DNA of 64,000 nt from Kalmanozyma brasiliensis GHG001 (Eukaryota > Basidiomycota > Ustilaginomycetes > Ustilaginales): assembly GCF_000497045.1 (NCBI RefSeq), contig NW_015961962.1, forward strand, positions 62,001 through 126,000, given 5' to 3'. Shown here piece by piece: positions 43,377-54,200 of this stretch. The notes under the pieces are model-generated. The model was given only the letters and a program-made list of their open reading frames with translations, did not search any database and was not told the origin of the DNA. The position numbers were made by a program, and so were the translations under genes. Numbering within the stretch: the first letter of the stretch is position 1; each line of letters begins with the position of its first letter.

Positions 43377-43810
43377 ACTTGTCCAGTGACGGCCTGATCT
43401 TGATGCATTGCGAATAGGTGAGGATAGGGTGTTTCTCGAAGAACAGGACCCTGAACCAACAAAAAAGTTGCCTTCTTCTCAGCCGACACCCGAGCTTTGT
43501 GTTTTCGATGCAAACCGGCCAAATCGCCGTGGAGAAGAGCTGCCGGCGAAGGTCCTTCCGAACGCTCGCTTCCGGCAATGATTTGACTGGTCCGTGCAGC
43601 GTGTTCCGGCAATGCATACTGCGCTCGCAGCATGTTGTGGCTCCACCGAGGCACTCGCTCCGAGGCTGAATCACTCCAACTCAGCGAGAATCTCTTCGTC
43701 TGAGACTGCACTGACTGAGCCCGCAGCGTATAAAGACGTTCTTCTTGCTTCCCGGCTTCCGTTCCCGCACACCACCAACAAAGCTTTCCGACTTTGATAC
43801 TTTCGCGAAA
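43377..43810. other. Divergent promoter, fusion gene / aldo-keto reductase
   Basis: 434 bases. The side next to the reductase carries a TATA-like site (listed separately). Nothing else is recognised. Confidence 0.45.
43729..43735 (+). promoter_or_regulatory. TATA-like element of the aldo-keto reductase gene
   Basis: TATAAAG, 82 bases upstream of the ATG, in a short pyrimidine-rich leader context. Spacing fits a strongly expressed fungal gene. Motif only. Confidence 0.45.
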
Positions 43811-44955
43811 ATGGCTCCCACCGCTGCCAACCCCAAGGACTGCCCCGAGTATGATCCGAAGAACATGATCTTCCGCCGACTTGGCCCCTCGGGTGTGCGC
43901 GTCTCTCTGTTCTCTCTCGGAGGCTGGCTCACCTACGGTGGTACCGTCAACAGCGACGAGACCAAGGAGATTGTCAAGCTTGCCTTCGAGAATGGCATCA
44001 ACACGTTCGACACTGCCGAGGTGTACTCTGCTGGCCAGTGCGAGGTCGACATGGGCAAGGCCATCCGCGACCTCAACCTCCGTCGCTCTGACCTCGTTCT
44101 CATCAGCAAGATCTTCTTCGGTGTCGGTTCCAAGGACCCCAACGGACGAGGCTTGAGCCGCAAGCACATCATCGAGGCTGCCAATGCCTCTCTGGAGCGA
44201 TCTGGGCTCCCCTACTGGGACGTGCTCATGGCCCATCGTCCTGATCCTACTGTCCCTATGGAAGAAATCGTTCGAGGTTTCAATAGGTTGATCGAGTCGG
44301 ACAAATGTTTCTACTGGGGCACGAGCGAGTGGTCAGCGGCCCAGATCGAGGAAGCCCACGCCGTCGCCAGCCGCCTCAACCTGATCCCTCCCATCGCCGA
44401 CCAGTGCCAGTACAACATGTTCCATCGTGAACGTCCTGAGAAGGAGTACGACCCGCTGTACAAGGTGCGCAACTACGGCACCACCATTTGGTCGCCGCTT
44501 GCTTCGGGTCTGCTGACCGGCAAGTACAACGACGGCATCCCCTCCGGCTCGCGCTTCGACACGAACAAGAACTTCTTTGACAACACGGTCAAGGAGCTGC
44601 AGACGCCCGAGGGCAAGGCCAAGATCGAGAAGGTCAAGAAGCTGACCCAGATTGCCGACGGTCTAGGTGCCAAGGTGACCAATCTGGCGCTTGCCTGGTG
44701 TGCCAAGAACCCCGTAAGTTGCCCTTGTCTGATCGATTCTCGAGGTGGAGAGTAGCGTGCTGACCTTGATCTTTTATTTGCTTTGCCGTTATGCAGAACG
44801 TCTCGACCGTGATCCTGGGCGCTTCCAAGCCGGAGCAGATCATCGAGAACCTCAAGTCGCTGGACCTGATCGAGAAGCTGACGCCCGAGATCATGTCGCA
44901 GATCGACGAGATCCTGGGCAACAAGCCCGAGCTGCCTTCGCTGTTTGGAAGGTAA
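43811..44955 (+). CDS. Aldo-keto reductase, AKR6/potassium-channel beta-subunit type
   Basis: Exons 43811-44713 and 44797-44955 with an 83-nt intron (GTAAGT...GCAG), phase 0; the product is 353 aa. It is an NADPH-dependent TIM-barrel oxidoreductase. The tetrad is Asp67, Tyr72 (Phe-Asp-Thr-Ala-Glu-Val-Tyr), Lys100 (Ile-Ser-Lys) and His142 (Ala-His-Arg-Pro-Asp). The Arg-Arg-Leu-Gly-Pro-Ser-Gly start and Phe-Tyr-Trp-Gly-Thr-Ser-Glu-Trp block match voltage-gated K-channel beta subunits and their fungal relatives. Animal beta subunits carry Asn at the His position; here it is His as in ordinary AKRs. The cofactor-binding region Ile-Leu-Gly-Ala-Ser-Lys-Pro-Glu-Gln lies in exon 2. The physiological substrate is unknown. 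Codon use is strongly biased to C-ending codons, suggesting high expression. Confidence 0.93.
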
Positions 44956-46287
44956 ATGTCGTCCGTCATTATTGGCGCACCGTCGTTGGTGGATGAGAGC
45001 TAGGACTGGAAAGTCGTTGGAACACGAAGAAGGATGCCTTTCCTTGCACAACGGTGCGATATGCTTGCAGTCGATCGTGGACGAACGACGTATTCACCTC
45101 TTCCCACATCTTGCCTTCTTCTGCGTTGTGTGGTTGATGGAGCAGAGGTCGGACATCATTTGCGCCCAATCGCGCAAGTGCAAGAAGCAAGTTGTGAAGC
45201 GAAGTCAAGCAATGTTCAGGCTCCTTTTCCTCATGTCTGTTCGCTCGCTGGTGAGCCTATCACATTTGGCGTGGTGCCAAAGCTTCAGGTTGATGAAGGC
45301 GTGGGAAGGATTGTGATCTCAGAGAAAGGAGGTCGACTTCAGGATTGCACGCTCTTGCTCTCACTCTCGCACCCTTGCCGCCATGCCGAGTGGAACCTAC
45401 AGAAGAAAGGGGAAATTATGCTAAAAGCAATTTCAAGATGAAATCTGCGGCTCGGCTGGGTTCCTGACCGGCAGCCCATGAATTGATTGCTGCTCGCTGT
45501 CAGTTGATCAAGCGGGTGACAGCTGCCCGCGTGATCCTGCAGGCCAGCCAGCCAGCGGTCAAAGAGTCGATTTTCGAATCGAATTTGGAACTGCGCACTC
45601 AAAAAGGCCGCATGAAGCCACGCGCTTATCGAGCCCACAAACCCAGCCAGGCAGCCAGCTAGCAGCTGATGCGCCCCCCACACACAACCGGATCGACCGA
45701 CTGGGCTGCAAAGGCGGCGATGATGCATCGAATCTGCGCTTACCGTCCTTGTACCCCTCTTGTGCGCTGCCGTGCTCGCCTGCGCCTGGGAAAAGACGCC
45801 GAGCACATCTCCGCTCCCGTGTTTCTGTTTGTGTTTCCGTCCATTTGTGCCTCTTCTTTCTCAAAGGCGCAGCTGATGCTCCGCTAAAGTGGGCTTCTGT
45901 CGGCAAGTCAAGACTCGGTCGATCCATCCAATTGTCAATCATCCTCTCTAACTTATCCCCACTTCCTCCTCATCCTGCCATCTCCGTCCCTTGCATCGCT
46001 TGTCCCTCCCATCGATACTCCTCAAGAATCTTGCTCCGTTGTCAGCGCTCTCGTCGTCATCGCCACCGTCACCGTTACCGTCATCTGTTGCTTCATAAGT
46101 GTGTGTTCAAGTCATTGGTTCTGTCACGGTTCTCATCAAGTTCAATACTCGGCTGCACACCACGCAGAACAGGCAGCTCAAAGGCCATCGATCAACATCG
46201 GCTCTCCCAATTTCAAGATCTCGTAAACACTCATCAAGATCAGCGTTTCCTTTATCTTGGCTCCAAGCATTAGCTCTTCCAGCAACC
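44956..46287. other. 1.3 kb intergenic region and leader of the next gene
   Basis: No convincing gene. About 45,740-46,280 is pyrimidine-rich with repeated Cys/Ser-type codon runs, as in long smut 5' leaders. The middle (about 45,000-45,700) contains only short overlapping ORFs without resemblance to proteins I know. Confidence 0.45.
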
Positions 46288-47700
46288 ATGTCTGAATCAG
46301 AGACCACCAGCCAGACACTCCCTCAGGCGCCTTCGCTAGTCCTCGTGGCGCCCAAGCCTCGTAGACCGATCGCGCTCGTAGCTCGCAAGCACCACCATCG
46401 TCACACTTCTTCGCAGTCACACTCTCGCTCCTCCCGAACTATCTCTAGTGCGGTCACCAAGCCTCTTTCGGAAGAGGCGAAAGATACGGTCGAGCGAGTC
46501 ACCTCTCCCGCGTCGGCCTCTTCCACCGTGAGAATGATCGGTCATCCCTACCCACGGGCAAAGACGCCGAGCAATGTCAATGTCATCTCAAGCGCGGTCT
46601 CGCCCGCAGCTGCTGCGCTCGCCGGCGTCACTGGCTGGCCTCTCGGCCTGGGCATCTCGCAGGTCTCGCCTCCTCCTCGCGCCAAGGCTTCGTCCCGAGA
46701 GGGCATGGGCTCGCGCCCGCTGTCCCGTCTCTCCTCGAAGGACAGCGGTACCAACCCTTCGTCCCTGATCCTCGCTACTGCCGAGCCCACGACGAAGCTG
46801 GCCTCCGTGCCGGATGTCGTTGGTGATAACATTGCCCTTGACGGGTCTGCGGCCGACCAGACCGATGAGCCCATGCTGGCATCTCCGCCTCTCAAGAATC
46901 GAGCCGCATCTTCCGACGTCCAGCGTACGCCGACCAGGAACAAGAGCACCGCTCATCACAACCTCGTGTCGGCAGCCTCGCACCTCAGTGCCCGCTCCGC
47001 CCTCGAGGATGATCAGGAGCCTCGCTCCACTCCTACCCTTGGTGCTTTGTCTCCTCGTCCTAAGGACAGCACCCAGGGCCTCACACTCTCGCCCACGTCT
47101 CCCACCGAGCAGCGCATCACTGCAGCCGCCTCTGCCAATGCAGCACGGCTTCCCCTCCCGCTCTCCTCGCCTCCCGCTGTGCCCGCCGCAGTGACCAACA
47201 GCGTCGACCAACTCATCAAAGAGAGCCCTCGCCGCGAAAACACGGCATCCGTTGCGCCCTCGCCCTGCCTCTCGCAGAGTCACTCGCGCAGTCCCTCTGC
47301 CAGCCCCTCTCCCTGCCCGTCTCCCGGCTTCAGCACGCTCCTCGATACTCACTTGAATCCTCAAAAGCACGCCGACGAGCCGCGCAAAATAGCTCTTCCC
47401 CTTCCACCCATGCCGACCTCTCCCATTCCCCGCAAAATGACCCGCAACCCGTTCGAACGCTATCTCAGCGTCCACACTGCTCGCGACGGGACCAGCTGCA
47501 CCCTGCATGCTCGATTCGCCATGGCTGTTGCTAACAATGTGCACAAGCCCAGGTCTGTCTTGGAGGCGATGGAAAGGCAGATCTCGCGCGAGATGGCGCA
47601 GATGGACGAGGAGATGGCTACCGTGGGCATCTCTCCGGCCAGACCCAAGCTGCTTAGCGTCCATTCGGGCAGGAGCACCGGAATGGATGTCGAGGAGTGA
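46288..47700 (+). CDS. Orphan disordered Ser/Pro/Ala-rich protein
   Basis: 470 aa from ATG 46288; earlier in-frame codons give only a non-ATG start. No domain is recognised. A basic N-terminal segment with a His-rich patch (Arg-Lys-His-His-His-Arg-His, about 33-39) is followed by ~330 residues of Ser/Pro/Ala low complexity with many Ser-Pro and Thr-Pro sites. The only ordered-looking part is the C-terminal 90 residues: Asn-Pro-Phe-Glu-Arg-Tyr-Leu-Ser, then a helix with Val-Leu-Glu-Ala-Met-Glu-Arg-Gln-Ile-Ser-Arg-Glu-Met-Ala-Gln-Met. This could be a short coiled coil and the conserved functional end. Good third-position GC bias supports coding. Confidence 0.7.
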   Translation: MSESETTSQTLPQAPSLVLVAPKPRRPIALVARKHHHRHTSSQSHSRSSRTISSAVTKPLSEEAKDTVERVTSPASASSTVRMIGHPYPRAKTPSNVNVISSAVSPAAAALAGVTGWPLGLGISQVSPPPRAKASSREGMGSRPLSRLSSKDSGTNPSSLILATAEPTTKLASVPDVVGDNIALDGSAADQTDEPMLASPPLKNRAASSDVQRTPTRNKSTAHHNLVSAASHLSARSALEDDQEPRSTPTLGALSPRPKDSTQGLTLSPTSPTEQRITAAASANAARLPLPLSSPPAVPAAVTNSVDQLIKESPRRENTASVAPSPCLSQSHSRSPSASPSPCPSPGFSTLLDTHLNPQKHADEPRKIALPLPPMPTSPIPRKMTRNPFERYLSVHTARDGTSCTLHARFAMAVANNVHKPRSVLEAMERQISREMAQMDEEMATVGISPARPKLLSVHSGRSTGMDVEE

Positions 47701-48055
47701 GCATCATCAGCTCTGCTTGCTATCGGCACGCTCCACCTTCTCACAAGATCTAACGCCCTCAGTCACCGTCACATTCGTCACCGCACCTTTGGCTGCTTTC
47801 TTTACGCAGTCCCGCTCCGTTTCCACTTCGTCTCGTTGATCTCTTTCTCTTCGCATGTTCCGTTGCATCGCTTTCCCGTTCTTCACATTGTCACGTCGTC
47901 TAAGTCTCCAGTCATGGTCTCATCTCGCCCTTTCATGTCATCACGTTCTTCATGCCATCAAATCATCTCTTGTCAGTCCTGCATTGCTCTAGCCTTGCCC
48001 GAAAGTCTATCTCCCATCGCCTGTATATCTGTATCCGATCGCTCCTTCTGCGCCT
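47701..48055. other. Convergent 3' region
   Basis: 355 bases between the stop codons of the orphan (plus) and the mitochondrial carrier (minus). It is pyrimidine-rich on the plus strand, probably 3' UTRs. No other feature. Confidence 0.45.
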
Positions 48056-48973
48056 CTAAACATGCCTAAGGTTCCTAGCGGCCCATTCGAACGCTACGAA
48101 CGTCGCCGCGTTCGCGAACGGACTCCTGACCAATGTTGGCAGCAACCCTCTAAAGAATCCTCTTGCGCCATCCGCCCTGTAGGTCTGCCTGATACAATCC
48201 AGTACGCCCTTGTACCTTCTCTCCTTGGGATTCAAGCTGTCTGTCTGCAACTTGCTCTTGATGATGTCTGCGGGGTAGGCGGTGAGCCAGAGGCCATAAC
48301 CGGCCATGGCGCCTGCGAACATGGCATAGCTACTTGGCAGTTGATCTCTTGTGATGTTGGAACTCGCCAGTTTGTGGGAGACGAGAGCTTCGTAGGTCAA
48401 AAAGTACATGCCCATGCCGTGGAATTCGCGTGCGAAGGTGGGGATTTGACCCCTGTAAACACCGTTAAACAGGCCACTTTGCGCAAGGACCTGCTTGATG
48501 CAATCCACGGGACCGCGGTAGAGTGGCGGGGAGGGTTGGGTTTGCAATCGGATCCTAATATGTTCCACCGGCCCAGCAACGACCGAGTTGGCCACACCAG
48601 CAATACCTCCTGCAAGGTAGAATTGACCATACGACAAACCCTCTCCTTTGCCCTTCGCGACGTTGGATGAGGAGAAGGAACGTTTGAGCGCCTCAACAAC
48701 GCCGAATTGGATCGACACACACGCGCCTACACCGAGCAACGGCGTCAGGGTGCCCTTGTAGAACGCGAAAGGTCCTTCGTTCCGCACGATGCGCGAGGCG
48801 CAGTCGACCATACCCGTGTAAGTTCCTGGTGGTGATGTCTGCAAGCGCACTTTGAGAATGTCCAGTGGTTGACCAACGAGCACTTGGGCGATACCACCGA
48901 ACGTGCCGGAGAGAACATCTTTTTGACCCTGCGAGAGGAGTGGATCCTTGGGGAGGGCGTTGAGCTCGGCCAT
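48056..48973 (-). CDS. Mitochondrial carrier family protein, YMC1-like
   Basis: 305 aa from the ATG at 48973; the frame upstream has only TTG. Three repeats of the SLC25 fold are marked by Gln-Pro-Leu-Asp-Ile-Leu-Lys, Gly-Pro-Val-Glu-His-Ile-Arg and Tyr-Pro-Ala-Asp-Ile-Ile-Lys, each ending a first odd-numbered helix and followed by Leu-Gln-Thr. Glu-His-Ile-Arg-Ile-Arg-Leu-Gln-Thr-Gln in repeat 2 is typical of the Ymc1/Ymc2 group (carnitine/ornithine/amino-acid subfamily) of the inner membrane. The exact substrate cannot be read from sequence. The gene is divergent from RRP40. Confidence 0.88.
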   Translation of the reverse strand: MAELNALPKDPLLSQGQKDVLSGTFGGIAQVLVGQPLDILKVRLQTSPPGTYTGMVDCASRIVRNEGPFAFYKGTLTPLLGVGACVSIQFGVVEALKRSFSSSNVAKGKGEGLSYGQFYLAGGIAGVANSVVAGPVEHIRIRLQTQPSPPLYRGPVDCIKQVLAQSGLFNGVYRGQIPTFAREFHGMGMYFLTYEALVSHKLASSNITRDQLPSSYAMFAGAMAGYGLWLTAYPADIIKSKLQTDSLNPKERRYKGVLDCIRQTYRADGARGFFRGLLPTLVRSPFANAATFVAFEWAARNLRHV

Positions 48974-49345
48974 GGCTGCTATGCTGCCGGCTCTGAAGCG
49001 AGCTGAAGTGAAGGATGACGGTGGTGGAGAGGGAGAGTTGTTGGTTGCACAAGATCCAGGGTCGAACAAGAAGATAAGGATGCTGACTCGTGCCCATTTT
49101 CAACGCCGTTTTTTTACCCGACACTTTTTTGCATTTCTTCTTTCCGGACGACAAAGCTTTTTCTGGAAAACGCTCCACATCAAACATCTTGCTCACCATC
49201 CTTTTCGTCCACTCCTACCACCACCCTTGCAGCCACGCACATCCGGGTCGACATCCATCCGAGAGGCTACTACGCTCCACGATCCTAGCCAGACAAACCA
49301 GGCCCTCACTCTTGTTCCCAACCAACGTGCCGTACTCAGTCTCCA
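48974..49345. other. Divergent promoter, carrier / RRP40
   Basis: 372 bases containing homopolymer T runs near 49,110-49,165 and no recognisable element or ORF. Confidence 0.4.
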
Positions 49346-50143
49346 ATGATCGTTCTTCCAGGGGACGTTCTCCCCATCCCCTCATCTTCATCGGTCAAAC
49401 TCGGCCCCGGCCTCCTCCCAACGCCGCACACCTCCACCCTAACCGCCATACGCCCTGGCTCCATCGGCATTCTTCCCTCCACCAAAACGACCTCCACCGC
49501 GGCATGGGTCGAAACGAACACCCACCGCTACGTACCCTCACCCTCCGACCCTGTCATCGGTCAGATCACCGCTCGTTCCGCAGAAGGCTATACCGTGACC
49601 CTCTTTTCCGCGCACACGGCCACTTTGCCCGCCCTGTCCTTCGAAGGAGCCACCAAACGACACAGACCAAACCTCAAGATCGGCTCCCTCGTGTACGCGC
49701 GCGTCGTGTCCGCAGATCGGTTCACCGAACCCGAACTAACCTGTGTCAACCCCGTCACGGGCAAGAGCGACGGCTTTGGAGATCTCAAGACGACCGATGA
49801 GCGGGGGGAACGGAACGGCGTGGCGATGCTATTCAGGGTGAGCGTAGGATTGTGTAGGAGTTTGCTCAGGCCAGGGAATGGGGTGTTGAAGAGTGTTGCC
49901 GCGCACTGCGCGTTCGAGGCTGCGGTAGGGGCGAATGGAGCGGTGTGGGTGCGAGCGGGGGAGACGAGGCACGTGTTGGCCGTGGGAAAGGTGCTCAGCG
50001 AGGCAGATGCGGGGAAGACGGTGTGCGATGCGGACGAGGTGGTGGATGACGGGGAGGAGGTCGACGCGGAATATGTGGTCAAGAACAGAGGTAGGGAGCT
50101 CGATCCCAAGCGGATCAAGGCCATTGTGGGAGAGTTCTTGTAA
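49346..50143 (+). CDS. RRP40: Exosome complex subunit RRP40 (EXOSC3)
   Basis: 265 aa from ATG 49346, no intron. It is a cap subunit of the nuclear and cytoplasmic RNA exosome. The N-terminal domain begins Val-Leu-Pro-Gly-Asp-Val. The S1 domain follows Arg-Tyr-Val-Pro-Ser (about 62-66) and includes Val-Ile-Gly-Gln-Ile, Ala-Leu-Ser-Phe-Glu-Gly-Ala-Thr-Lys-Arg (about 97-106) and Arg-Pro-Asn-Leu-Lys-Ile-Gly. Glu-Pro-Glu-Leu-Thr-Cys-Val and a C-terminal KH-like domain with Gly-Ala-Asn-Gly-Ala-Val-Trp-Val complete the family pattern. Its length is close to human EXOSC3 (about 275). Confidence 0.95.
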   Translation: MIVLPGDVLPIPSSSSVKLGPGLLPTPHTSTLTAIRPGSIGILPSTKTTSTAAWVETNTHRYVPSPSDPVIGQITARSAEGYTVTLFSAHTATLPALSFEGATKRHRPNLKIGSLVYARVVSADRFTEPELTCVNPVTGKSDGFGDLKTTDERGERNGVAMLFRVSVGLCRSLLRPGNGVLKSVAAHCAFEAAVGANGAVWVRAGETRHVLAVGKVLSEADAGKTVCDADEVVDDGEEVDAEYVVKNRGRELDPKRIKAIVGEFL

Positions 50144-50335
50144 GCACGACAAGAGAGTGATTGCGACCATGCAGCGAGTGTGTGTGTGTGTGCTGCGTTT
50201 TTGTGAGTAGGACGTCTGTGTGAGCGTGCGCGATGTGAGAGGGATGCGAAAGCACCACGAGCTGGCTGCAAAGGTCGATATACCGTCGAAGTTCGAGAAC
50301 GTCCTCTTTTGCTGAGAGACCGGCTGAGGTTGCGA

Positions 50336-50943
50336 TTAGAGGAACGCTCGCATGAGCTCGAAGAAGACTGCAAAACCATCAAACATGTCAGCATTGTCTC
50401 CTCTCTTCCCCTTCCCCTCTCTCCCCTTCTCCCCTCGAGGCAATACTTACCGCCGCCAACAACGACGAACACAATGAGCGCAAGCGCGACCTTGTTGCCG
50501 CTCAATCCGCCGCCGACCTGCTTCTTGACGCGGTCTGCGCGGGCGGGTTTGACGATGTTCCTCCCCCTGGCGCGCGCCGTCTGTCTGCTTTCCACGGTCT
50601 CATCGGCGTCCTCGACGGTGGCCGATTTCGGGTTGCGAATGCGCGGCTTGCCGGCGTTTTCGCGCGCCGACGCTGCGAACTGCGCATTCTTCGCTCGGAT
50701 GTCCTTGTTCGTCGGCTGCCACCGGCGTCGATGTCGGATCGATGCGGTTCGGGTGGAAACAGGGATGACGGAGGGGTGAGATGGGATCGGTTCGATGTGT
50801 CAGTGAGTGTCCAGAAACGTTGAAGTGGCTGGTGCACAAGCTCTGCAGGCTCGTCATGCCGTGGTCAGCGACGCACATCAGAGCTGTTGCTAACCGACGC
50901 AGCAATTCCACAAGCCGCCGAGCTTGAGCGCAGCACTTACCAT
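50336..50943 (-). CDS. RAMP4/SERP1 (YSY6)-like ER membrane protein
   Basis: Minus-strand coding segments are 50941-50943 (only ATG), 50451-50715 and 50336-50367. The introns are 225 nt (GTAAGT...GGCAG) and 83 nt (GTAAGT...TGCAG). The spliced frame gives 99 aa ending Val-Val-Gly-Gly-Val-Phe-Phe-Glu-Leu. RAMP4/SERP1 proteins are small tail-anchored partners of the Sec61 translocon. Here the N-terminus Thr-Asn-Lys-Asp-Ile-Arg-Ala-Lys-Asn-Ala-Gln-Phe resembles the family's basic ribosome-facing helix. A single hydrophobic span occupies about residues 73-95. A central insert of about 30 residues makes it longer than yeast (65) or human (66). The first intron falling immediately after the start codon is inferred from frame and signals. 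Confidence 0.82.
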
Positions 50944-51206
50944 GTTGGCAATCCTGCGGTCGTAGATGATGTTGACGGAAAGGTGGAAGATCTCCCCACA
51001 CTTTGTTCACGCGTGATGTGGCCAGGGCGCGCTGGAAGAACGGGCAGAACCCTAAATTCGCCCCTCGCCCAATTCTCCGAAACACCGACCAACGCTGCTT
51101 CCTTTCCACGTCACGAGGCCTCGCTCACGACTCACTTCGTCCTCTTCACAGCATGGGTCATTCCTTTTGGCTTTGAAAACTTGACGCTGATTGCAGTGTG
51201 CTGACT

Positions 51207-54200
51207 TCACTCGTCATCTTCCTCGACCTCGTCGTCGAACAGCTCGTCTCTCGAAACAGGGAACGACTGAGCGCCGGGCCTTGTGGGTCTCGGCTGGTAG
51301 TGAAACTGTGCCGAGGGCGCGCTGACCCCGTACCCTCTCCTTGCATCACCGGTGCCGCTGGGGCTTGAGCCTGCCAGACCCGTAGCGACACCGCTCAACC
51401 TGCTTGCGCCACCGCCGAGCGGGCGTGTCGAGCTTGACCTGAACCCCACTGGCCCCGCTGCTGCTGCGTTGGCTGCAGACCCAGCTGCGCCCATTGCTTG
51501 TGCCATGTTTGACGACGAGCTGCGCCACGGGCTGTGGGAGCCTCTTCCGCGAGTGCTGGCTCCAACCTCCTGGCCAAAGTTGCGCGACATTTCTGCGTCA
51601 GCGCGACGACGTTCTGCCTCCTGAGCACGTTGGCGCTCCCAGCGATCGGTGGCGTGCCAGTCATGAGCTCGCCCTTCTCGATGAGCTCCGACGGGGAGGG
51701 TGGCTCCCATCCCGCCCTCCACGCCCCCAGCGAAGGACGTCAGAGCCGTCTCCGATGACCGCGGTACTGCAGCGCCTCCGCCGCCTTCTGGCACCATCTC
51801 CATCTCACCAGGCAGCTCGTCTTCCGGGTTGTAGTCCTGTTGACCATCCACCTTGAACATGAGATCTCCTTCCGCTTCGTAGTCCGGATGAGCTGGCTGC
51901 ACTGCGGCCGTCGAAGGCGATGCTTGAACTCCAGCATCGGTCAGATTCCTCTCGTCCTGCGCGGCAGGCAACAAGTTGCTGCCAGTGTGTGCTGCTGCGA
52001 TGGTGCCGTACGCCCGAACCTGTTGCCCGATCGCACTGCGTGGTCTGAAACCTGTTTCGCCAGGCAGAACGCTTGCGAACGCCCCAGGACTGGAGACCCG
52101 ACTGATGTGAGTCTCGGCCACGCCTTCCGCCTCCTTGCCAGCGGTCCCTCGCCCTTTGCCTAGTGTCGCCGCGATCTGTGCAGGTGTGAGTGGGCGTGAT
52201 CCAGCAGCTGGCACGATCGGAGTCTTCACCTCGCCCGGCGTCGCCACGTCCGACACATTCTCGCCGCTTGTACCCGAACCCGACTCCTTGGAGCCAACGA
52301 TGCCGACCGACTCGGCCATGCGATTGAGCAGATCATCGAGCTGGCTGCGCGACAAGGGGTTCGTCGTACGTAGACCGCCTGAGCGCAGACCACTCCCAGA
52401 CAGTGGCGAGCGTCGATCCTGGCCTGGATTGGACTGCACCGAATCTGCCAAAGCATCAGCGGCACGCGGATGTGCCCCTTCTTCGGGCGTGCTGCTGAGG
52501 CCTGGGGCGTTACGGCGTTCGTTTCTGAGGCTAGACAGCTTGCCCAGCGATGAAGCGCCAAACGCTGGTCTGCTTTCCAACAGCCGCGCCAGATCGTCCA
52601 TGTCGTCCTCGTGACTCTTCGGACTCGGTGTAAAACCACCACCGCCGACCAGATGGCTGGCACTTGCGCCAGAGATCGTCCTGTATCTTGATGCGGACGA
52701 AGCTGATGCTGCAGCTGTTGCATCCTCGAGACTCGCAGTCCTGGCAAACGCTCCACCTGATCCCAATCCCTGTCGCTGCTCCATCCTCGAGATCCAGCTG
52801 CGCCCGTATGCCGAACTGAGGCTTCCACCAGCCCCTCCGAAGCGTGGATAGCTCGATGGCTCGGCCCCAGCACCTAGGGAGCCAGATCCCTCCGAGCCAA
52901 GGCTGCTGCCGTATACGCCGCTTCTGTCACGATTCTGGCGATACGAAAAGTTGGTGCTGTACCGTTTGATCATCTGCGGCTGAGCAGCTGAAGAAGACGA
53001 GACGCTGGCGCCAAACGCAGAGCCAGACCCGGCATCGCTGGTGCTCGAATTTCTTCGGATGCTTGAATTCCTCATCCCGGTGCCCAGGATGGACGGCGAA
53101 TAGCTACCCTGGCCAAGGGCGCTCGTAGAGGTGGGAGGGGTCCTCGAGATGGAAGCGATGGACACATTTTGCGAGCGCGGCACGTAGTTTTGAAAGACAC
53201 TGCGAAGGCTTGGGCCAGCCAGGCCGCCGGTATTGGAGACAGACGAGCGCAGACTCGAGCTAGATACGCTGCGGAAGGACGACGTCGACTGATTGCCTAT
53301 TGGCGCCAAGCCAAAGCCACCGCCGGTTCTCATGCCCTGCAGTGACATCTGCTGTGCAAGAGGCGACGGCGACGAAGGGCTAAACGAGACGCTGGGCCGT
53401 GGCTGGGTTGAGGAAGGCGGTCCCATGTTGCCCGTAGCAGAACCAGCAAATCCACTCGTTGTTCGAGTCGAGATGGATCGGCCTGTGCCGCTTGTCGAGA
53501 ACGCGCCTGACGAAACGCTTCTAGGCTGACTTGTCCCAGCTTCTGGAAGGTCGAAAGAGGCAGCAGCTGGAGACACTGGCGGACTCGGTCGTCCACTCGA
53601 AAGACCACTGAGCGTTCGAAGCCGTCTTTCACTGGTGCTCGATCGACGCACAGCGCCCGGCACCACGAACGCAGGCTCGGTACTAAGGGCAGCAGCCAGC
53701 ACGGGCCTGGAAGGCGCTCCGGACGGGTTGGTGGTACCAATTATTGACACATTGCTCTTTGTCGAGCCGGTCCTCCTAAGACTGGACAGGCCGGCAGAAT
53801 GTCGCCCTGGTGCGCTTGTGCTGAACACACTCGCATTGCCGGGTGACTGCGATGTGAGAGCCTCGGAGCCTGTCGCAGTATCTGGTGAGCTCTTTTGAGA
53901 TCCTAGGATCGCCGGGCGCGCTGCCGAGATGCCGCCAATGCGTTGCTGGCCGGGACTCGTCACCAATGGCATGGGATGGCCCGAGACGGGATCTCGTGTA
54001 GCGTCGCTACTTGCATCTGGTAGAGGTTCGGGCTGGGTTGCTACGGCAGCGACTTCCCTGTGCGGCGCTCTGAAGTAATCTTCGTCCAGATCCACCTTGA
54101 GGTCGTTGGCGGCGCGGAGGCTGTCCGTGTCCTCGATCAAGTAACCAGTCAGCCTGCGATACGTGACGGAAAGCTCGAGGTGACCGATAGGCGTGGCGAT

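Noticed and set aside
45339..45942. Minus-strand ORFs of 127 and 155 codons in the 1.3 kb gap
   Set aside because: Cys/Trp/Arg-rich, mutually overlapping, and in what looks like promoter and leader sequence of the 46,288 gene.
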